From Sphingomonas arvum (lineage in GTDB: Bacteria > Pseudomonadota > Alphaproteobacteria > Sphingomonadales > Sphingomonadaceae), in contig NZ_JAPDOB010000002.1 in NCBI RefSeq assembly GCF_026013565.1, positions 1,166,726 to 1,230,725 on the forward strand: a stretch of 64,000 nucleotides of DNA. The letters are read 5' to 3'. The number at the start of each line of letters is the position of its first letter. The stretch's first letter is position 1. Positions 45,203 to 54,305 of this stretch are shown here, in pieces. A program made the translations under genes and the position numbers. The notes below the pieces were generated by a model. The model did not search any database and was not told the DNA's origin. It was given only the letters and a program-made list of their open reading frames with translations.

Positions 45203-47545
45203 ATGGACGATCTGATTGCCGACTTCGTCGCCGAGTGCCGGGAAATGCTGGAAAGCTTGGGCGGCGAGATCGTGGCTTGGGAAGCCGCACCAGAGGATCG
45301 CGCGCGGCTGGATAGCATTTTCCGCTTCGTCCACACGGTGAAGGGCAATTGCGGCTTCTTCGACTTTCCGCGGCTGGAAACGCTCAGCCATGCTGCCGAG
45401 GATGCGCTGGCCGATGTTCGGGCCGGCCGTCGGCAGGCCGACCCGCAGCTCGTTAGCGCCGTCCTGGCGATCATCGACCGGATCGGCGAAATGATCGAGG
45501 TGATCGGCGCGGGCGAGAAGCTGCCGGATGGTGACGATCATGACCTGATCGCAGCGCTTCAGCCTGGCGCGGAAGGCCCGGCGGTCGCCGCTCCGGCTGC
45601 ACTCGTTGGAGAGCGCACCGCGGCTTCGGCGGCGCCGCGCACGATCCGGCTGTCGGTCGAGTTGCTCGACCGTGTGATGAGCGGGGTCAGCGACATGGTG
45701 CTGGCCCGCAACGAGCTAGCCCGTCGGCTGCGCGACAGCGAGGTGGAAGTGACCGTCGACAGCGCTTTCGAGCGCTTGTCGGGCATCATCGCAGAAATGC
45801 GGGACGCGATCACCCGCACCCGCATGCAGCGGATCGAGAACCTGTTCGTCGGCCTGCCACGCATGGTGCGGGACCTGTCGGCCGAGTTGGGCAAGCAGGT
45901 GATGGTCGACATCGAGGGCGGCGACGTCGAGCTCGACCGCGAGATGATCGAGATGATCCGCGATCCCTTGACCCACATCGTCAGGAACGCGGTTGACCAC
46001 GGAATCGAGAAGCCAGCGGACCGGCTCAAGGCCAGCAAGCGCGAGATCGGCCTCCTCACTGTGTCCGCGCGCCAGTCCGGCAACCAGATCCTGATCGACA
46101 TCTGTGACGACGGACGCGGGATCGATGGTCAGCGGCTGGTCGACAAAGCGGTCGCCGCGGGGATCATCGACAAGGACGCGGCAGCGCGCCTCAGCAAGGC
46201 CGAGCAGTTCGCCTTGATGTTCGAAGCGGGCCTGAGCACCGCGGCGCAGGTAACCAGCATCTCCGGGCGCGGCGTCGGCATGGACGTGGTGCGCTCCAAT
46301 ATTGAGCGGATCGGCGGCATCGTTGAAGTCGACAGCAAGCCCGGCGCTGGCAGCCGGATGACCTTGCGCGTGCCCCTGACGCTGACCATCATCCCGGCGC
46401 TGACCGTCTCCATCGGCAACCAGCACTTTGCCATTCCACGCTCGGCCATCGAGGAGATCGTCCGCGCCAATGGCGAGAGCGTGACGCTGAGCCAAGTCGG
46501 CGGAGCGGGCGTTGCGACGATTCGCGGCCGGCGGGTGCCGGAAGTGGCGCTGGCTGACATCCTCGGCTTGCCGAGCAGCCTGGGCGACGCCGAGCGGACG
46601 CTGATCGTGCTGAAGCCCGCCGGCGGCGACGTGTTCGCGCTGGCGGTGGACAAGGTCCACGACCATGAGGAACTGGTGGTGAAGCCGGCGGCTCCGGCGG
46701 TGATGGCGACCGGGCTCTATGCGGGTACTACCCTCGCTGACGATGGTTCGCCCATTCTCCTGTTCGACGCCGGGGGCCTGGCTCGCGTTGGCGGAGTGAA
46801 GCTGGAGAACCATGAGCGGGGCAGCCGGATTGTCGATGCCAACGCCGCCACCGGTCAGCACGCGGCCACGCCTGTGCTCCTGTTCCGCACGCTGGAAGGC
46901 CAGCGCCGAGCAGTACGATTGGGCTTGGTCGACCGGATCGAGGAAGTGCCCGCGTCGGCGCTCCATTGGGGCGCCGGCCAGCTCCGTGTGCAGCTGGGCG
47001 AGGCGATCCTGCCGCTGGCGGGGCTCGACCGGGTGCCTGACGACGGTGGCAAGGTTCGCCTGTTCCGCTTGAGCGACGGCCATGCGGAAGTTGGCCTGGC
47101 GTTCGCCGAGGTGATCGACATGGCCGAGCTGGACGAAACCGTGCTGCCGGCGGCGACGGCGGGGGAAGTCGAGGGCGTGACCTTGATCGGCGGCGAACCC
47201 GCCGAGCTGGTTGACGTCCATTGGCTGTTCGCCCGATTGGGCGGGGGCGCGGCGACGCAAGATCGAACAATGGTCTGCCGCCTGCCGAGCGATGATCCGT
47301 GGATGCAGCACATGCTGCGACCCATCGTCGAGGCGGCGGGCTACCGGGTGGTTAGCGGCGAGAGCGAGGAGGAAGCGGACCTGGTCATCGCCGCCAAGGG
47401 GCAGCCGCTGCCGGCCAACGATGAGGGCGCTCGGACCATCTGGCTGCGGGCCGAGCCGGACGCGCGCAAGAACGACAAGAGCATCTATCGGTATGACCGG
47501 GCCGGGCTGATGATGGCGCTGACCGCCGCGGGAGGAACCAAGTGA
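45203..47545 (+). CDS. cheA: Chemotaxis histidine kinase CheA
   Basis: The 780-residue kinase has an HPt (P1) domain with H44 in FVHTVKGNCGFFDF, a short linker without an obvious P2 domain, the dimerisation helices (about 148-205, with a long MQRIENLF region), the ATPase domain with HIVRNAVDHGIE, DDGRGID and GRGVGMDVV, a CheW-like P5 domain (about 400-530), a second CheW-like region (about 555-675) and a C-terminal segment (about 680-780) resembling a receiver fold but without a phosphorylatable aspartate at the expected place (DLVIAAKG). It phosphorylates CheY and CheB. It is first in cheA-W-Y-B-R. Confidence 0.95.
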   Translation: MDDLIADFVAECREMLESLGGEIVAWEAAPEDRARLDSIFRFVHTVKGNCGFFDFPRLETLSHAAEDALADVRAGRRQADPQLVSAVLAIIDRIGEMIEVIGAGEKLPDGDDHDLIAALQPGAEGPAVAAPAALVGERTAASAAPRTIRLSVELLDRVMSGVSDMVLARNELARRLRDSEVEVTVDSAFERLSGIIAEMRDAITRTRMQRIENLFVGLPRMVRDLSAELGKQVMVDIEGGDVELDREMIEMIRDPLTHIVRNAVDHGIEKPADRLKASKREIGLLTVSARQSGNQILIDICDDGRGIDGQRLVDKAVAAGIIDKDAAARLSKAEQFALMFEAGLSTAAQVTSISGRGVGMDVVRSNIERIGGIVEVDSKPGAGSRMTLRVPLTLTIIPALTVSIGNQHFAIPRSAIEEIVRANGESVTLSQVGGAGVATIRGRRVPEVALADILGLPSSLGDAERTLIVLKPAGGDVFALAVDKVHDHEELVVKPAAPAVMATGLYAGTTLADDGSPILLFDAGGLARVGGVKLENHERGSRIVDANAATGQHAATPVLLFRTLEGQRRAVRLGLVDRIEEVPASALHWGAGQLRVQLGEAILPLAGLDRVPDDGGKVRLFRLSDGHAEVGLAFAEVIDMAELDETVLPAATAGEVEGVTLIGGEPAELVDVHWLFARLGGGAATQDRTMVCRLPSDDPWMQHMLRPIVEAAGYRVVSGESEEEADLVIAAKGQPLPANDEGARTIWLRAEPDARKNDKSIYRYDRAGLMMALTAAGGTK

Positions 47546-47979
47546 ACGAGCTGCTGCTGGTCGTCACCATCGCCGGGCAGCGTGTCGCCTTACCAGCTGC
47601 ATCGGTGGAAAGCGTTGTCGAACTTGACGCGCTGATCCCGGTGCCCCGTGCCGCGCCGCATGTCGCCGGCCTGTCTGCCTTGCGCAGCCGGGTGCTGACC
47701 GTGATTGACTGCCGCCGAGCGCTGGCACTCGGCAGCAGCGACGTCGGCTCCGGCCTGTGCGAGGCGGCCGTCGTAGAGATCGAAGGTCATCATTATGCGC
47801 TCATCGTAGACAGCGTGGAGGACGTGGTTGAGGCGATCGCCGACCCAGTTCCGGTGCGTGCTGCCATGGGGCCCGGCTGGGAGCATGTCAGCGTTGGCCT
47901 GGTGGAAACCGAAGAAGGCGCGCTGCTGCTGATCGACGTTGGTGCGCTGGTCGAAGGCGTCGAAGCGAAAGCGGCTTAA
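47542..47979 (+). CDS. cheW: Chemotaxis coupling protein CheW
   Basis: CheW couples receptors to CheA. The 145-residue protein is one CheW domain: LLVVTIAGQRVALPAASVES, VVELDALIPVPRAAPHVAGL and VLTVIDCRRALAL. It starts GTG, overlapping cheA by 4 bases (GTGA). The receptor(s) it serves are not encoded in this window. Confidence 0.93.
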   Translation: MNELLLVVTIAGQRVALPAASVESVVELDALIPVPRAAPHVAGLSALRSRVLTVIDCRRALALGSSDVGSGLCEAAVVEIEGHHYALIVDSVEDVVEAIADPVPVRAAMGPGWEHVSVGLVETEEGALLLIDVGALVEGVEAKAA

Positions 47980-48039
47980 CGCCTCCGTTACCTATCCCCC
48001 TTACCCAGATCCGGACACCGGACAGGAACGAGCCTGAAC

Positions 48040-48405
48040 ATGAAAACCTGCCTCATCGTCGACGACTCGAAGGTCATCCGCAAGGTCGCCCGCCATATTC
48101 TCGAGACGCTGGAGTTCAGCGTGGAGGAGGCCGGCGACGGCAAGGAGGCGCTGGAGCATTGCGAGCAGCGCATGCCTGACGTGGTGCTGCTCGACTGGAA
48201 CATGCCAGTCATGAGCGGCATGGAGTTCCTGAAGCTCCTGCGCCAGAGGGGCCATTCGGATCAGCCCAAGGTAGTGTTCTGCACGACCGAGAACGACATG
48301 GCGCACATCCGCGCCGCGCTGGAAGCCGGCGCTGACGAATATGTCATGAAGCCGTTTGACCGCGACACGCTGCATATCAAGCTCCAGCTCGTCGGCGTCG
48401 CGTAA
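48040..48405 (+). CDS. cheY: Response regulator CheY
   Basis: The 121-residue single-domain receiver has acidic D8/D9 in LIVDDSK, the phospho-acceptor D52 in LLDWNMPVMSG, the T82/T83 switch position in FCTTEN and K104 in VMKPFD. Its usual role is binding the flagellar switch. With a damaged flagellar locus nearby, the target is an open question. It is 15 bases ahead of cheB. Confidence 0.93.
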   Translation: MKTCLIVDDSKVIRKVARHILETLEFSVEEAGDGKEALEHCEQRMPDVVLLDWNMPVMSGMEFLKLLRQRGHSDQPKVVFCTTENDMAHIRAALEAGADEYVMKPFDRDTLHIKLQLVGVA

Positions 48406-48420
48406 GAAAGGGCTCCCTCG

Positions 48421-49497
48421 ATGAGCCGCGCGCTCGCCAGCAGCAGGAGCGGTGACGAGCGCCAGCCGATCCGGCTGATGATCGTCGACGATTCCACCGT
48501 CGCGCGTGCCGTCCTGTCCCGCATGGTCGAGGGCGACGGCGGGTTCGAGGTGGCGGCGTTGGCGAGCACGGCCGAGGGCGCCATTGACGCCCTGGCTACC
48601 GTCAGCGTGGACGTGATCCTGCTCGACCTGGAGATGCCGGGCGCGGGCGGGCTTAAGATGCTGCCGCGCATCCTGGACGCGGCACGAGGCGCGCGGGTGA
48701 TCATCGTCTCCTCCTTGGCCGAGGAAGGCGCGCAGGTGACCGTGTCGGCCCTCGCGCTGGGCGCTGCCGACACCATGCCGAAGCCGGGCATCGGCCGGTT
48801 CAACGGCAAGTTCAGTGAAGTCCTGCTGGGCAAGCTGAAGGCGCTCGGTTCGGCCGACCAGGCCCAGGTCGCGCGCCATCGCGGAGCGGCCTTGCGGGCG
48901 ATGGGGACGGAGCCGATGCAGTGCCTTGCGGTGGGCGCCTCGACCGGCGGCATCCATGCGCTGCAGCAGATGTTTTCGGCTCTGCCGGCCGAGCTTGCAG
49001 TACCGATACTCGTCACTCAGCACCTGCCCGCGGCCTTCATGACGGTCTTCGCTCGTCAGCTTGGCACCGCAGCCCGACGCCGGGCCATGGTGGCCGAGGA
49101 CGGTATGCCGCTGCTGCGTGATATCATTCTGGTCGCGCCAGGCGATGCCCACCTGACGGTCGAAAATCGTGGCGGTAAGGCGGTGGTTCGGCTGGACCGT
49201 CGCAGCGCTGCCAGCGGTTGCCTGCCCAGCGTGGATCCGATGCTTACGTCCGTCGCCGACTTTTATGGCGGGACCGGCCTCGGCGTGATCCTATCCGGCA
49301 TGGGCCGGGATGGCCTGTTGGGCGCCGGCCGGCTCGTCAAGGCGGGAGGTTCCATCCTGGCCCAAGACGAGGCGACCTGCGCCGTGTGGGGTATGCCCAA
49401 GGCCGTTACCGATGCCGGGCTGGCCAGCGCCGTCCTTCCGCCCACTCAGATCGCCCGCCGTGTTGCGTCCCGGGCGGGAGAACAATCATGGAAATAA
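48421..49497 (+). CDS. cheB: Chemotaxis protein-glutamate methylesterase CheB
   Basis: CheB removes methyl groups from receptors when phosphorylated. The 358-residue protein has a receiver with D69 in ILLDLEMPG and a methylesterase domain with the catalytic triad S174 (VGASTGGIHAL), H201 (TQHLPAAF) and D297 (GMGRDGLLG). Its end overlaps the start of cheR by about 10 bases. Confidence 0.95.
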   Translation: MSRALASSRSGDERQPIRLMIVDDSTVARAVLSRMVEGDGGFEVAALASTAEGAIDALATVSVDVILLDLEMPGAGGLKMLPRILDAARGARVIIVSSLAEEGAQVTVSALALGAADTMPKPGIGRFNGKFSEVLLGKLKALGSADQAQVARHRGAALRAMGTEPMQCLAVGASTGGIHALQQMFSALPAELAVPILVTQHLPAAFMTVFARQLGTAARRRAMVAEDGMPLLRDIILVAPGDAHLTVENRGGKAVVRLDRRSAASGCLPSVDPMLTSVADFYGGTGLGVILSGMGRDGLLGAGRLVKAGGSILAQDEATCAVWGMPKAVTDAGLASAVLPPTQIARRVASRAGEQSWK

Positions 49498-50333
49498 GCG
49501 ACAGCTCCAGCCGCATCCTTGCCGGCCTGCTGGAGGCGCGGACCGGTCAACAGCTCACGCTCAACCGTCGGTGGCGGCTCGAAACCGCGCTGTCCGCCCT
49601 GCTGCGTGAGCGAGGCATCGCGAGCATCGATGAACTGATCACCATCCTGGTCATGGGCAAGGAGCCCAATCTGGCCGGCCGGGTCGTGGAGGCGCTGTTG
49701 AACAACGAAACCTATTTCTTCCGTGACCGGGCGCCGTTCGACCTGCTGGCCCGCGCCGCGTTGCCCAAGCTGCAGGAGCGACGGGCCTCATCCCGGCGGC
49801 TCAAGATCTGGTCAGCCGGCTGCTCCACGGGCCAAGAGGTCTATAGCCTGGCGATGATGTTCGCCGAGGAGCCGGTGAAATGGGCCGGCTGGACGATCGA
49901 TATCCTCGGCACGGATGTGTCGGAGGCGGTGGTCGAGCGCGCGCGAACCGGCGTCTACACCCAGTTCGAGGTGCAGCGCGGCCTCGGAATTGCCCAGATG
50001 ATCAAGTGGTTCGAGGAGACGCCGGACGGCTGGCGTGCGGTGGAGGCGCTGCGCAAATCAGTGCGGTTCCAGGTGCACAACCTGCTGGAGATGCCACCAC
50101 ATCCCGGCGAGTTCGACATCGTGCTATGCCGCAACGTCCTGCTCTACTTGAACCAGGCCACGCGCGAGAAGGCATTCGACCGGCTGGCCGCCGCCATGGC
50201 GCCGGACGGCTGGTTCATGCTTGGCGCAGGCGAGACGGTAATCGGGCAAACCCGCAAGCTGGTCGCCGACAAGGATGCGCGCGGGCTGTACGTGCTGGCG
50301 TCGAGCGATCAGGCCGATCGCCGGGTGGCCTAG
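49488..50333 (+). CDS. cheR: Chemotaxis protein methyltransferase CheR
   Basis: CheR methylates receptor glutamates with SAM. The 281-residue protein has the N-terminal helical domain (LEARTGQQL, LLNNETYFFRDRAPF) and the SAM-binding WSAGCSTGQEVYS, followed by LCRNVLLYLNQATREKAF. The ATG at 49488 has GGGAG upstream and matches the family start. Its stop region overlaps the convergent dimethylargininase gene. Confidence 0.95.
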   Translation: MEISDSSSRILAGLLEARTGQQLTLNRRWRLETALSALLRERGIASIDELITILVMGKEPNLAGRVVEALLNNETYFFRDRAPFDLLARAALPKLQERRASSRRLKIWSAGCSTGQEVYSLAMMFAEEPVKWAGWTIDILGTDVSEAVVERARTGVYTQFEVQRGLGIAQMIKWFEETPDGWRAVEALRKSVRFQVHNLLEMPPHPGEFDIVLCRNVLLYLNQATREKAFDRLAAAMAPDGWFMLGAGETVIGQTRKLVADKDARGLYVLASSDQADRRVA

Positions 50334-51109
50334 AGCTCCTCGGCGATCAGGCTCATGCAAGTGAGCCCGGCTTCGGCCTTTTCCAACTCGCTGATATCCA
50401 CTTCGTCCACATCGAACCCTAGCGCGCGCAGGCGCTCGGCGGTGTGCGGATAGGCCGACGGGTAGATCAGCCGCTCGCCGACCCGTAGCGCGTTGGCGCC
50501 AAACGCCTCGTTCGGGTGCGTCGGCAGTAAGAACACGTCGTCGAATACGCCGGGGTCGATCCAATCAGGGTTGATCAGCACGACGTCGCGGCCCGCAGAG
50601 TCGCGCCCGGCGTGGGTGGCGCCCGTTTTGAGGTGGAGACAGCGGTCGTGCGGCACCTCGATCACCTCATGCCCCAGTCGGCCGGCTATATTTGCTAGTG
50701 CGACGATGCCGGCACAATCCGTGCGGGTAGACTGGCCGACGTAGAGTTTGTCACCGATTCGCAGCACGTCGCCCCCGTCTAGCCGGCCGCGGCGCAGGCG
50801 GTGAACTGTGAAGCGGTCGGACAGCGCGTCGGCAGTGTTGTCAGCTTCCGGGCGGCGAGAGGGTGCTCCAGGCCGGGTAATCACCGCATGCTCGCCGAGA
50901 ATGATGGCGGTGTCCTCGACGAACACGCCGTCCGGGTGCTGGTCGAGGGCGGGCAGCCGCACGACTTTCAGGCCGGCATCCGCGATCGCCTGCTCATAGG
51001 CCTGGTGCTGGCGGGCGGCGCGGGCGGGCTCGATTGGCGCGCGGCCAAGGTGGGTCAGCTCGCAGTTCGAGAAGTTTGGGCTGACCGCCCGGGTGAATGC
51101 CACCCCCAT
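50330..51109 (-). CDS. ddaH: Dimethylargininase (N(G),N(G)-dimethylarginine dimethylaminohydrolase)
   Basis: The 259-residue enzyme hydrolyses methylated arginines to citrulline and methylamines. The guanidino-modifying active site is visible: VEDTAI (D66), RLDGGDVL, H159 in CLHLKTGATH and the nucleophile C251 in EAGLTCMSL. An arginine deiminase function is less likely because of the short length. The ATG at 51109 is supported by AAGGAA upstream and by the family N-terminus. It stands alone behind the rpsI terminator. Confidence 0.88.
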   Translation of the reverse strand: MGVAFTRAVSPNFSNCELTHLGRAPIEPARAARQHQAYEQAIADAGLKVVRLPALDQHPDGVFVEDTAIILGEHAVITRPGAPSRRPEADNTADALSDRFTVHRLRRGRLDGGDVLRIGDKLYVGQSTRTDCAGIVALANIAGRLGHEVIEVPHDRCLHLKTGATHAGRDSAGRDVVLINPDWIDPGVFDDVFLLPTHPNEAFGANALRVGERLIYPSAYPHTAERLRALGFDVDEVDISELEKAEAGLTCMSLIAEEL

Positions 51110-51182
51110 GTCCGTATTCCTTTGCAACGTTCTTGTTTGCGAAGGGAATGCGGGGAGCGGGGAGGGGTTCCCGCAGCGCAGC

Positions 51183-51216
51183 AAAAAGGGCGCCCCTGAT
51201 TAGGGACGCCCTTTTT
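51183..51216 (-). terminator. Intrinsic terminator of rplM-rpsI
   Basis: A 10-bp stem AAAAAGGGCG/CGCCCTTTTT with an inner CCCT/AGGG stem and GATT loop. On the minus strand it ends in a T5 run directly downstream of rpsI, a textbook intrinsic terminator. Confidence 0.9.
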
Positions 51217-51256
51217 CCGTTGGGTCGGCGAGGCGCGCCGGCCCCGCTCTGCTCGC

Positions 51257-51823
51257 TTAGCGCTTCGAGAACTGGAAGCTGCGGCGGGCCTTGGCGCGGC
51301 CGTACTTCTTGCGCTCGACCACGCGCGGATCGCGGGTCAGGAAGCCGGCCCGCTTGACGGTGGTGCGCAGCGTCGGCTCGTAGCGGCTGAGCGCCTGGGC
51401 GATGCCGTGCAGCACCGCGCCTGCCTGGCCAGACAGGCCGCCGCCCTTGACGGTGGCGACCACGTCATACTGGTCGGCGCGGTCAGTGATGCCGAACGGC
51501 TGGTTGATCACCAGGCGCAGCGTCGGACGGGCGAAGTAGACGGTCTGGTCGCGGCCGTTGACCACAATCTTGCCCGAGCCGGGCTTCAGCCACACACGGG
51601 CAACGGCGTCCTTGCGGCGGCCGGTCGCGTAGGCGCGGCCGTACTTGTCGAGCTGCTGCTCACGCAGCGGCGCTTCGGGCTGGACGTTCACCGGCGCGGG
51701 CGCCTCCGCGGCGTCCACCGCATCGGTCGCGGGCGCTTCGGCAGCGGCCGGCGCAGGAGCCGGCGCGGCGGCGGCCTGGCTGGTCAGCTCGCCGAGGTCG
51801 GACAGGGACTTCTTGTCGGCCAT
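51257..51823 (-). CDS. rpsI: 30S ribosomal protein S9
   Basis: S9 reaches into the ribosomal P site with its C-terminal tail, here ending RRSFQFSKR. The conserved domain begins near residue 58 with [20 protein letters not shown]. The protein is 188 residues against about 130 in most bacteria because of an alanine/proline-rich N-terminal extension of about 55 residues, a feature known in some alphaproteobacteria. It follows rplM by one base, the universal rplM-rpsI pair. Confidence 0.98.
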   Translation of the reverse strand: MADKKSLSDLGELTSQAAAAPAPAPAAAEAPATDAVDAAEAPAPVNVQPEAPLREQQLDKYGRAYATGRRKDAVARVWLKPGSGKIVVNGRDQTVYFARPTLRLVINQPFGITDRADQYDVVATVKGGGLSGQAGAVLHGIAQALSRYEPTLRTTVKRAGFLTRDPRVVERKKYGRAKARRSFQFSKR

Positions 51824-51824
51824 G

Positions 51825-52304
51825 TTATGCGCCCACCTTGTTCTTGCGGTTCAACGACGCGACATCGAGCGTCTGCGGGTCCTGGCCGGCATGGGGATGC
51901 TCGGTGCCGTTGTAGAGGTGCAGGGCACGCATCTGGTCGCGGCCGAGCGGCCCGCGCGGGATCATGCGCTCCACGGCCTTTTCAAGGACGCGCTCCGGGA
52001 AGCGGCCGTCGAGGATCTTGTCCGCGGTGACCGTCTTCAAGCCGCCGGCATAACCGGTGTGCTTGTGGTATTCCTTCTGCTGCGTCTTGCGGCCTGTGAA
52101 CCGGACCTTGTCGGCATTCACCACGACCACATGGTCGCCGCAGTCGACGTGCGGGGTGAAGCTCGGCTTGTGCTTGCCGCGCAGGATGTTGGCAATGATC
52201 GTCGCCACGCGACCGACCACCAAGCCATCGGCATCGATCAGATGCCACTTCTTCTCGACCTCCGCCGGCTTGGCCGACTTGGTGGTCTTCATCAGCGCCT
52301 TCAT
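51825..52304 (-). CDS. rplM: 50S ribosomal protein L13
   Basis: L13 is an early-assembly 23S rRNA-binding protein. The 159-residue product has [19 protein letters not shown], the [16 protein letters not shown] segment and [20 protein letters not shown]. The ATG at 52304 is chosen ([10 protein letters not shown]) because GAAGG lies upstream and it matches the family. It is the first gene of rplM-rpsI. Confidence 0.98.
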   Translation of the reverse strand: MKALMKTTKSAKPAEVEKKWHLIDADGLVVGRVATIIANILRGKHKPSFTPHVDCGDHVVVVNADKVRFTGRKTQQKEYHKHTGYAGGLKTVTADKILDGRFPERVLEKAVERMIPRGPLGRDQMRALHLYNGTEHPHAGQDPQTLDVASLNRKNKVGA

Positions 52305-52435
52305 GGGGCTTGGACCTTCTAAGCTGAAACGTGAAAACGCCACCCGTCTGGGCAGCGCTTGCGGAGCGGCTATTCGCGGGTGAGCCGCGAAAAGTCAAGC
52401 AAATGGGCCGTGTTGCTGGCGGGTAAAATGATACC

Positions 52436-52753
52436 CTAAGCTGAAACGGTAGCCCTAACCCAGTCCGCATAGGGAGGGTGGACGGCCTCGATCGGCCAGG
52501 CGACGATCGCCGGGACCTCGTAGCTGTGGAGCTCGGCAAGTCGGGAAATCAGCCGTTCCGCATCGTCCTTATCGGTCTTGAGGATGGCTGGCACTTCTTC
52601 AGCCTGCTCGATCGCACCGTGCCAGCGGTAGATGCTTTTGCAGGACCCGAGGATGTTGATGCAGGCTGCGAGCCGCTCCTCGACGACTTGGCGGCCGACG
52701 CGCTCCGCTTCCTCGGCGCTGCCGAACACGCAGTAGATCGAGACGATGCTCAT
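52436..52753 (-). CDS. cutA: Divalent-cation tolerance protein CutA
   Basis: The 105-residue protein has the CutA1 core: CINILGSCKSIYRWHGAIE and LSEL-type LAELHSYEVPAIVAWPI. CutA forms very stable trimers and is linked to copper tolerance in E. coli, though its biochemical role is unclear. It overlaps ctaA by 4 bases (ATGA), so it follows heme A synthase in one transcript. Confidence 0.92.
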   Translation of the reverse strand: MSIVSIYCVFGSAEEAERVGRQVVEERLAACINILGSCKSIYRWHGAIEQAEEVPAILKTDKDDAERLISRLAELHSYEVPAIVAWPIEAVHPPYADWVRATVSA

Positions 52754-53799
52754 GCCGGGCGGAGCACCGCCAGGCGATGGCTGGCGAGGACGAAGGAGGC
52801 GAGCAGCAGCACGGCCACGGCCTGGTGGGTGACGGCGACGTGCAGGTCGACGCCGGTCAGCAAGGTGGCGATGCCCAGCAGGATCTGGGTGCCGATGAGC
52901 GCGTGAACGAGGGCGGATTCCCGCCGCCCGCCCGCCCGCTTGACCTGGCGGGCAAGGAGGATGGCGGCGGCGAGCACGCCGAACGCCAGCCAGCGGTGAA
53001 CGAACTGGACGGTGATCGGGTTGTCCACGAAGTTGCGCAGCAGCGGGTCGAGCCACGGCGCCGCAGTGGGGTAGAGCTGGTCCCCCATCAGCGGCCAGCT
53101 ATTGAAGGCATAGCCCGCATCCAGGCCGGCGACGAACGCGCCGAACATGAGCTGTAGGGCAAGCACGGCTACGGCCCAGATGCCAAGCGTAGGGAAGCGG
53201 CGGCGGGCGGCACCGGGCGAGCGCAGGTCCAACGCGGTCCAGACGATCGCGCCAAAGATGAACAGGGCGGTGAGCAGGTGCACGGCGAGGCGCACGTGGC
53301 TGACGTCCGTGCGTTCGCTGAGCCCGGACGCGACCATCCACCAGCCGATCGCGCCCTGCACGCCGCCGAGAAACAGAAGAAACAGGAGGCGCGGGCCGTA
53401 GCCAGTCGGAATGGCCTTACGCAGCCAAAACCAAAGCAGCGGCAGGGCAAAGGCGAGGCCGATCACCCGGCCGAGCAGGCGGTGCAGATATTCCCAGAAG
53501 AAGATGTTCTTGAACTCGGCCAGCGTCATGCCGCGGTTGATCTGCTGGTATTCGGGAATGCGCTGGTAGAGCTGGAACTCGTGCAGCCACTGTGCCTGGG
53601 TGAGCGGCGGGATGGCGCCGCTGACCGGCTTCCATTCGGTGATCGAGAGGCCGCTTTCTGTCAGGCGGGTGATGCCGCCGACCACCACCATCACGAAGAT
53701 GAGCGCGGCGACACCGAAGAGCCAATTGGCGATGGCGAGTGGCCGCGCGCGGCTCAAGGCGGCGTCGGTATTTCCGAGCGGCAAGGTGGTAGCGGTCAT
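52750..53799 (-). CDS. ctaA: Heme A synthase
   Basis: CtaA oxidises a methyl group of heme O to make heme A for aa3-type cytochrome oxidase. The 349-residue protein has eight hydrophobic segments and the conserved GGITRLTESGLSITEWKPV and EFKNIFFWEYLHRLLGR motifs; histidines in the YLHR and FVHRWLA helices serve heme. The ATG at 53799 is chosen. It indicates aerobic respiration with heme A. cutA follows. Confidence 0.95.
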   Translation of the reverse strand: MTATTLPLGNTDAALSRARPLAIANWLFGVAALIFVMVVVGGITRLTESGLSITEWKPVSGAIPPLTQAQWLHEFQLYQRIPEYQQINRGMTLAEFKNIFFWEYLHRLLGRVIGLAFALPLLWFWLRKAIPTGYGPRLLFLLFLGGVQGAIGWWMVASGLSERTDVSHVRLAVHLLTALFIFGAIVWTALDLRSPGAARRRFPTLGIWAVAVLALQLMFGAFVAGLDAGYAFNSWPLMGDQLYPTAAPWLDPLLRNFVDNPITVQFVHRWLAFGVLAAAILLARQVKRAGGRRESALVHALIGTQILLGIATLLTGVDLHVAVTHQAVAVLLLASFVLASHRLAVLRPA

Positions 53800-53924
53800 G
53801 ACGGAGCGCGATATGGCGGCGGGCAGGGGGCGTCGCAAGCTGGCCCAAATGCTTGTCTAACGCACGCTATGAGATGTTGTAACTTCCGGTGAGCGGCAGT
53901 ATATTGACGCTCGTGACAGGGCAC

Positions 53925-54305
53925 ATGCATTCGAACCATAGGCTTGACCGGCTGGCCATCGGCCTGTCGGGGCTGTGCGTCGTGCATTGTGTGGCCACCA
54001 CCGTGCTGATCGCGCTGCTGTCGGCGGCGGGCGGCGTGCTCGGGGCCGAGTGGATCCACGAGGTAGGCCTGACAATCGCCATGCTGCTGGGCGCGTTCGC
54101 GCTATATCGCGGCATCGCCGAACATGGCTTTATGATGCCGAGCGCGGTCGGTGGGCTCGGACTGGGCGTGATGGCCGGGGCGTTGACCCTGCCGCACGAC
54201 GGGACGGAGGCGGCCGCGACGATCGTCGGAGTGCTGATCCTGGCGCTTGGGCATGACCTCAACCGGCGGGGCACCGTGCACCCGTTCGGCAAGGTGACCG
54301 CCTAG
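53925..54305 (+). CDS. MerC-domain membrane protein
   Basis: The 126-residue protein has about four helices and a CVVHC (C-x3-C) pair in the first helix, as in MerC mercury-transport proteins. No other mer genes are near, and zur lies close, so a role with zinc or another thiophilic metal is more likely than mercury resistance; this is inference. A GTG at 53889 would extend the N-terminus but has no ribosome site. Its stop overlaps the convergent TMEM175-like gene. Confidence 0.78.
   Translation: MHSNHRLDRLAIGLSGLCVVHCVATTVLIALLSAAGGVLGAEWIHEVGLTIAMLLGAFALYRGIAEHGFMMPSAVGGLGLGVMAGALTLPHDGTEAAATIVGVLILALGHDLNRRGTVHPFGKVTA

Noticed and set aside
45716..47311. Long open frame antisense to cheA
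   Set aside because: Same high-GC mirror effect; cheA has clear motifs throughout and the antisense translation has none.
47976..47990. TTAA-N7-GTTA before cheY
   Set aside because: Second half-site does not fit the CtrA box well enough.
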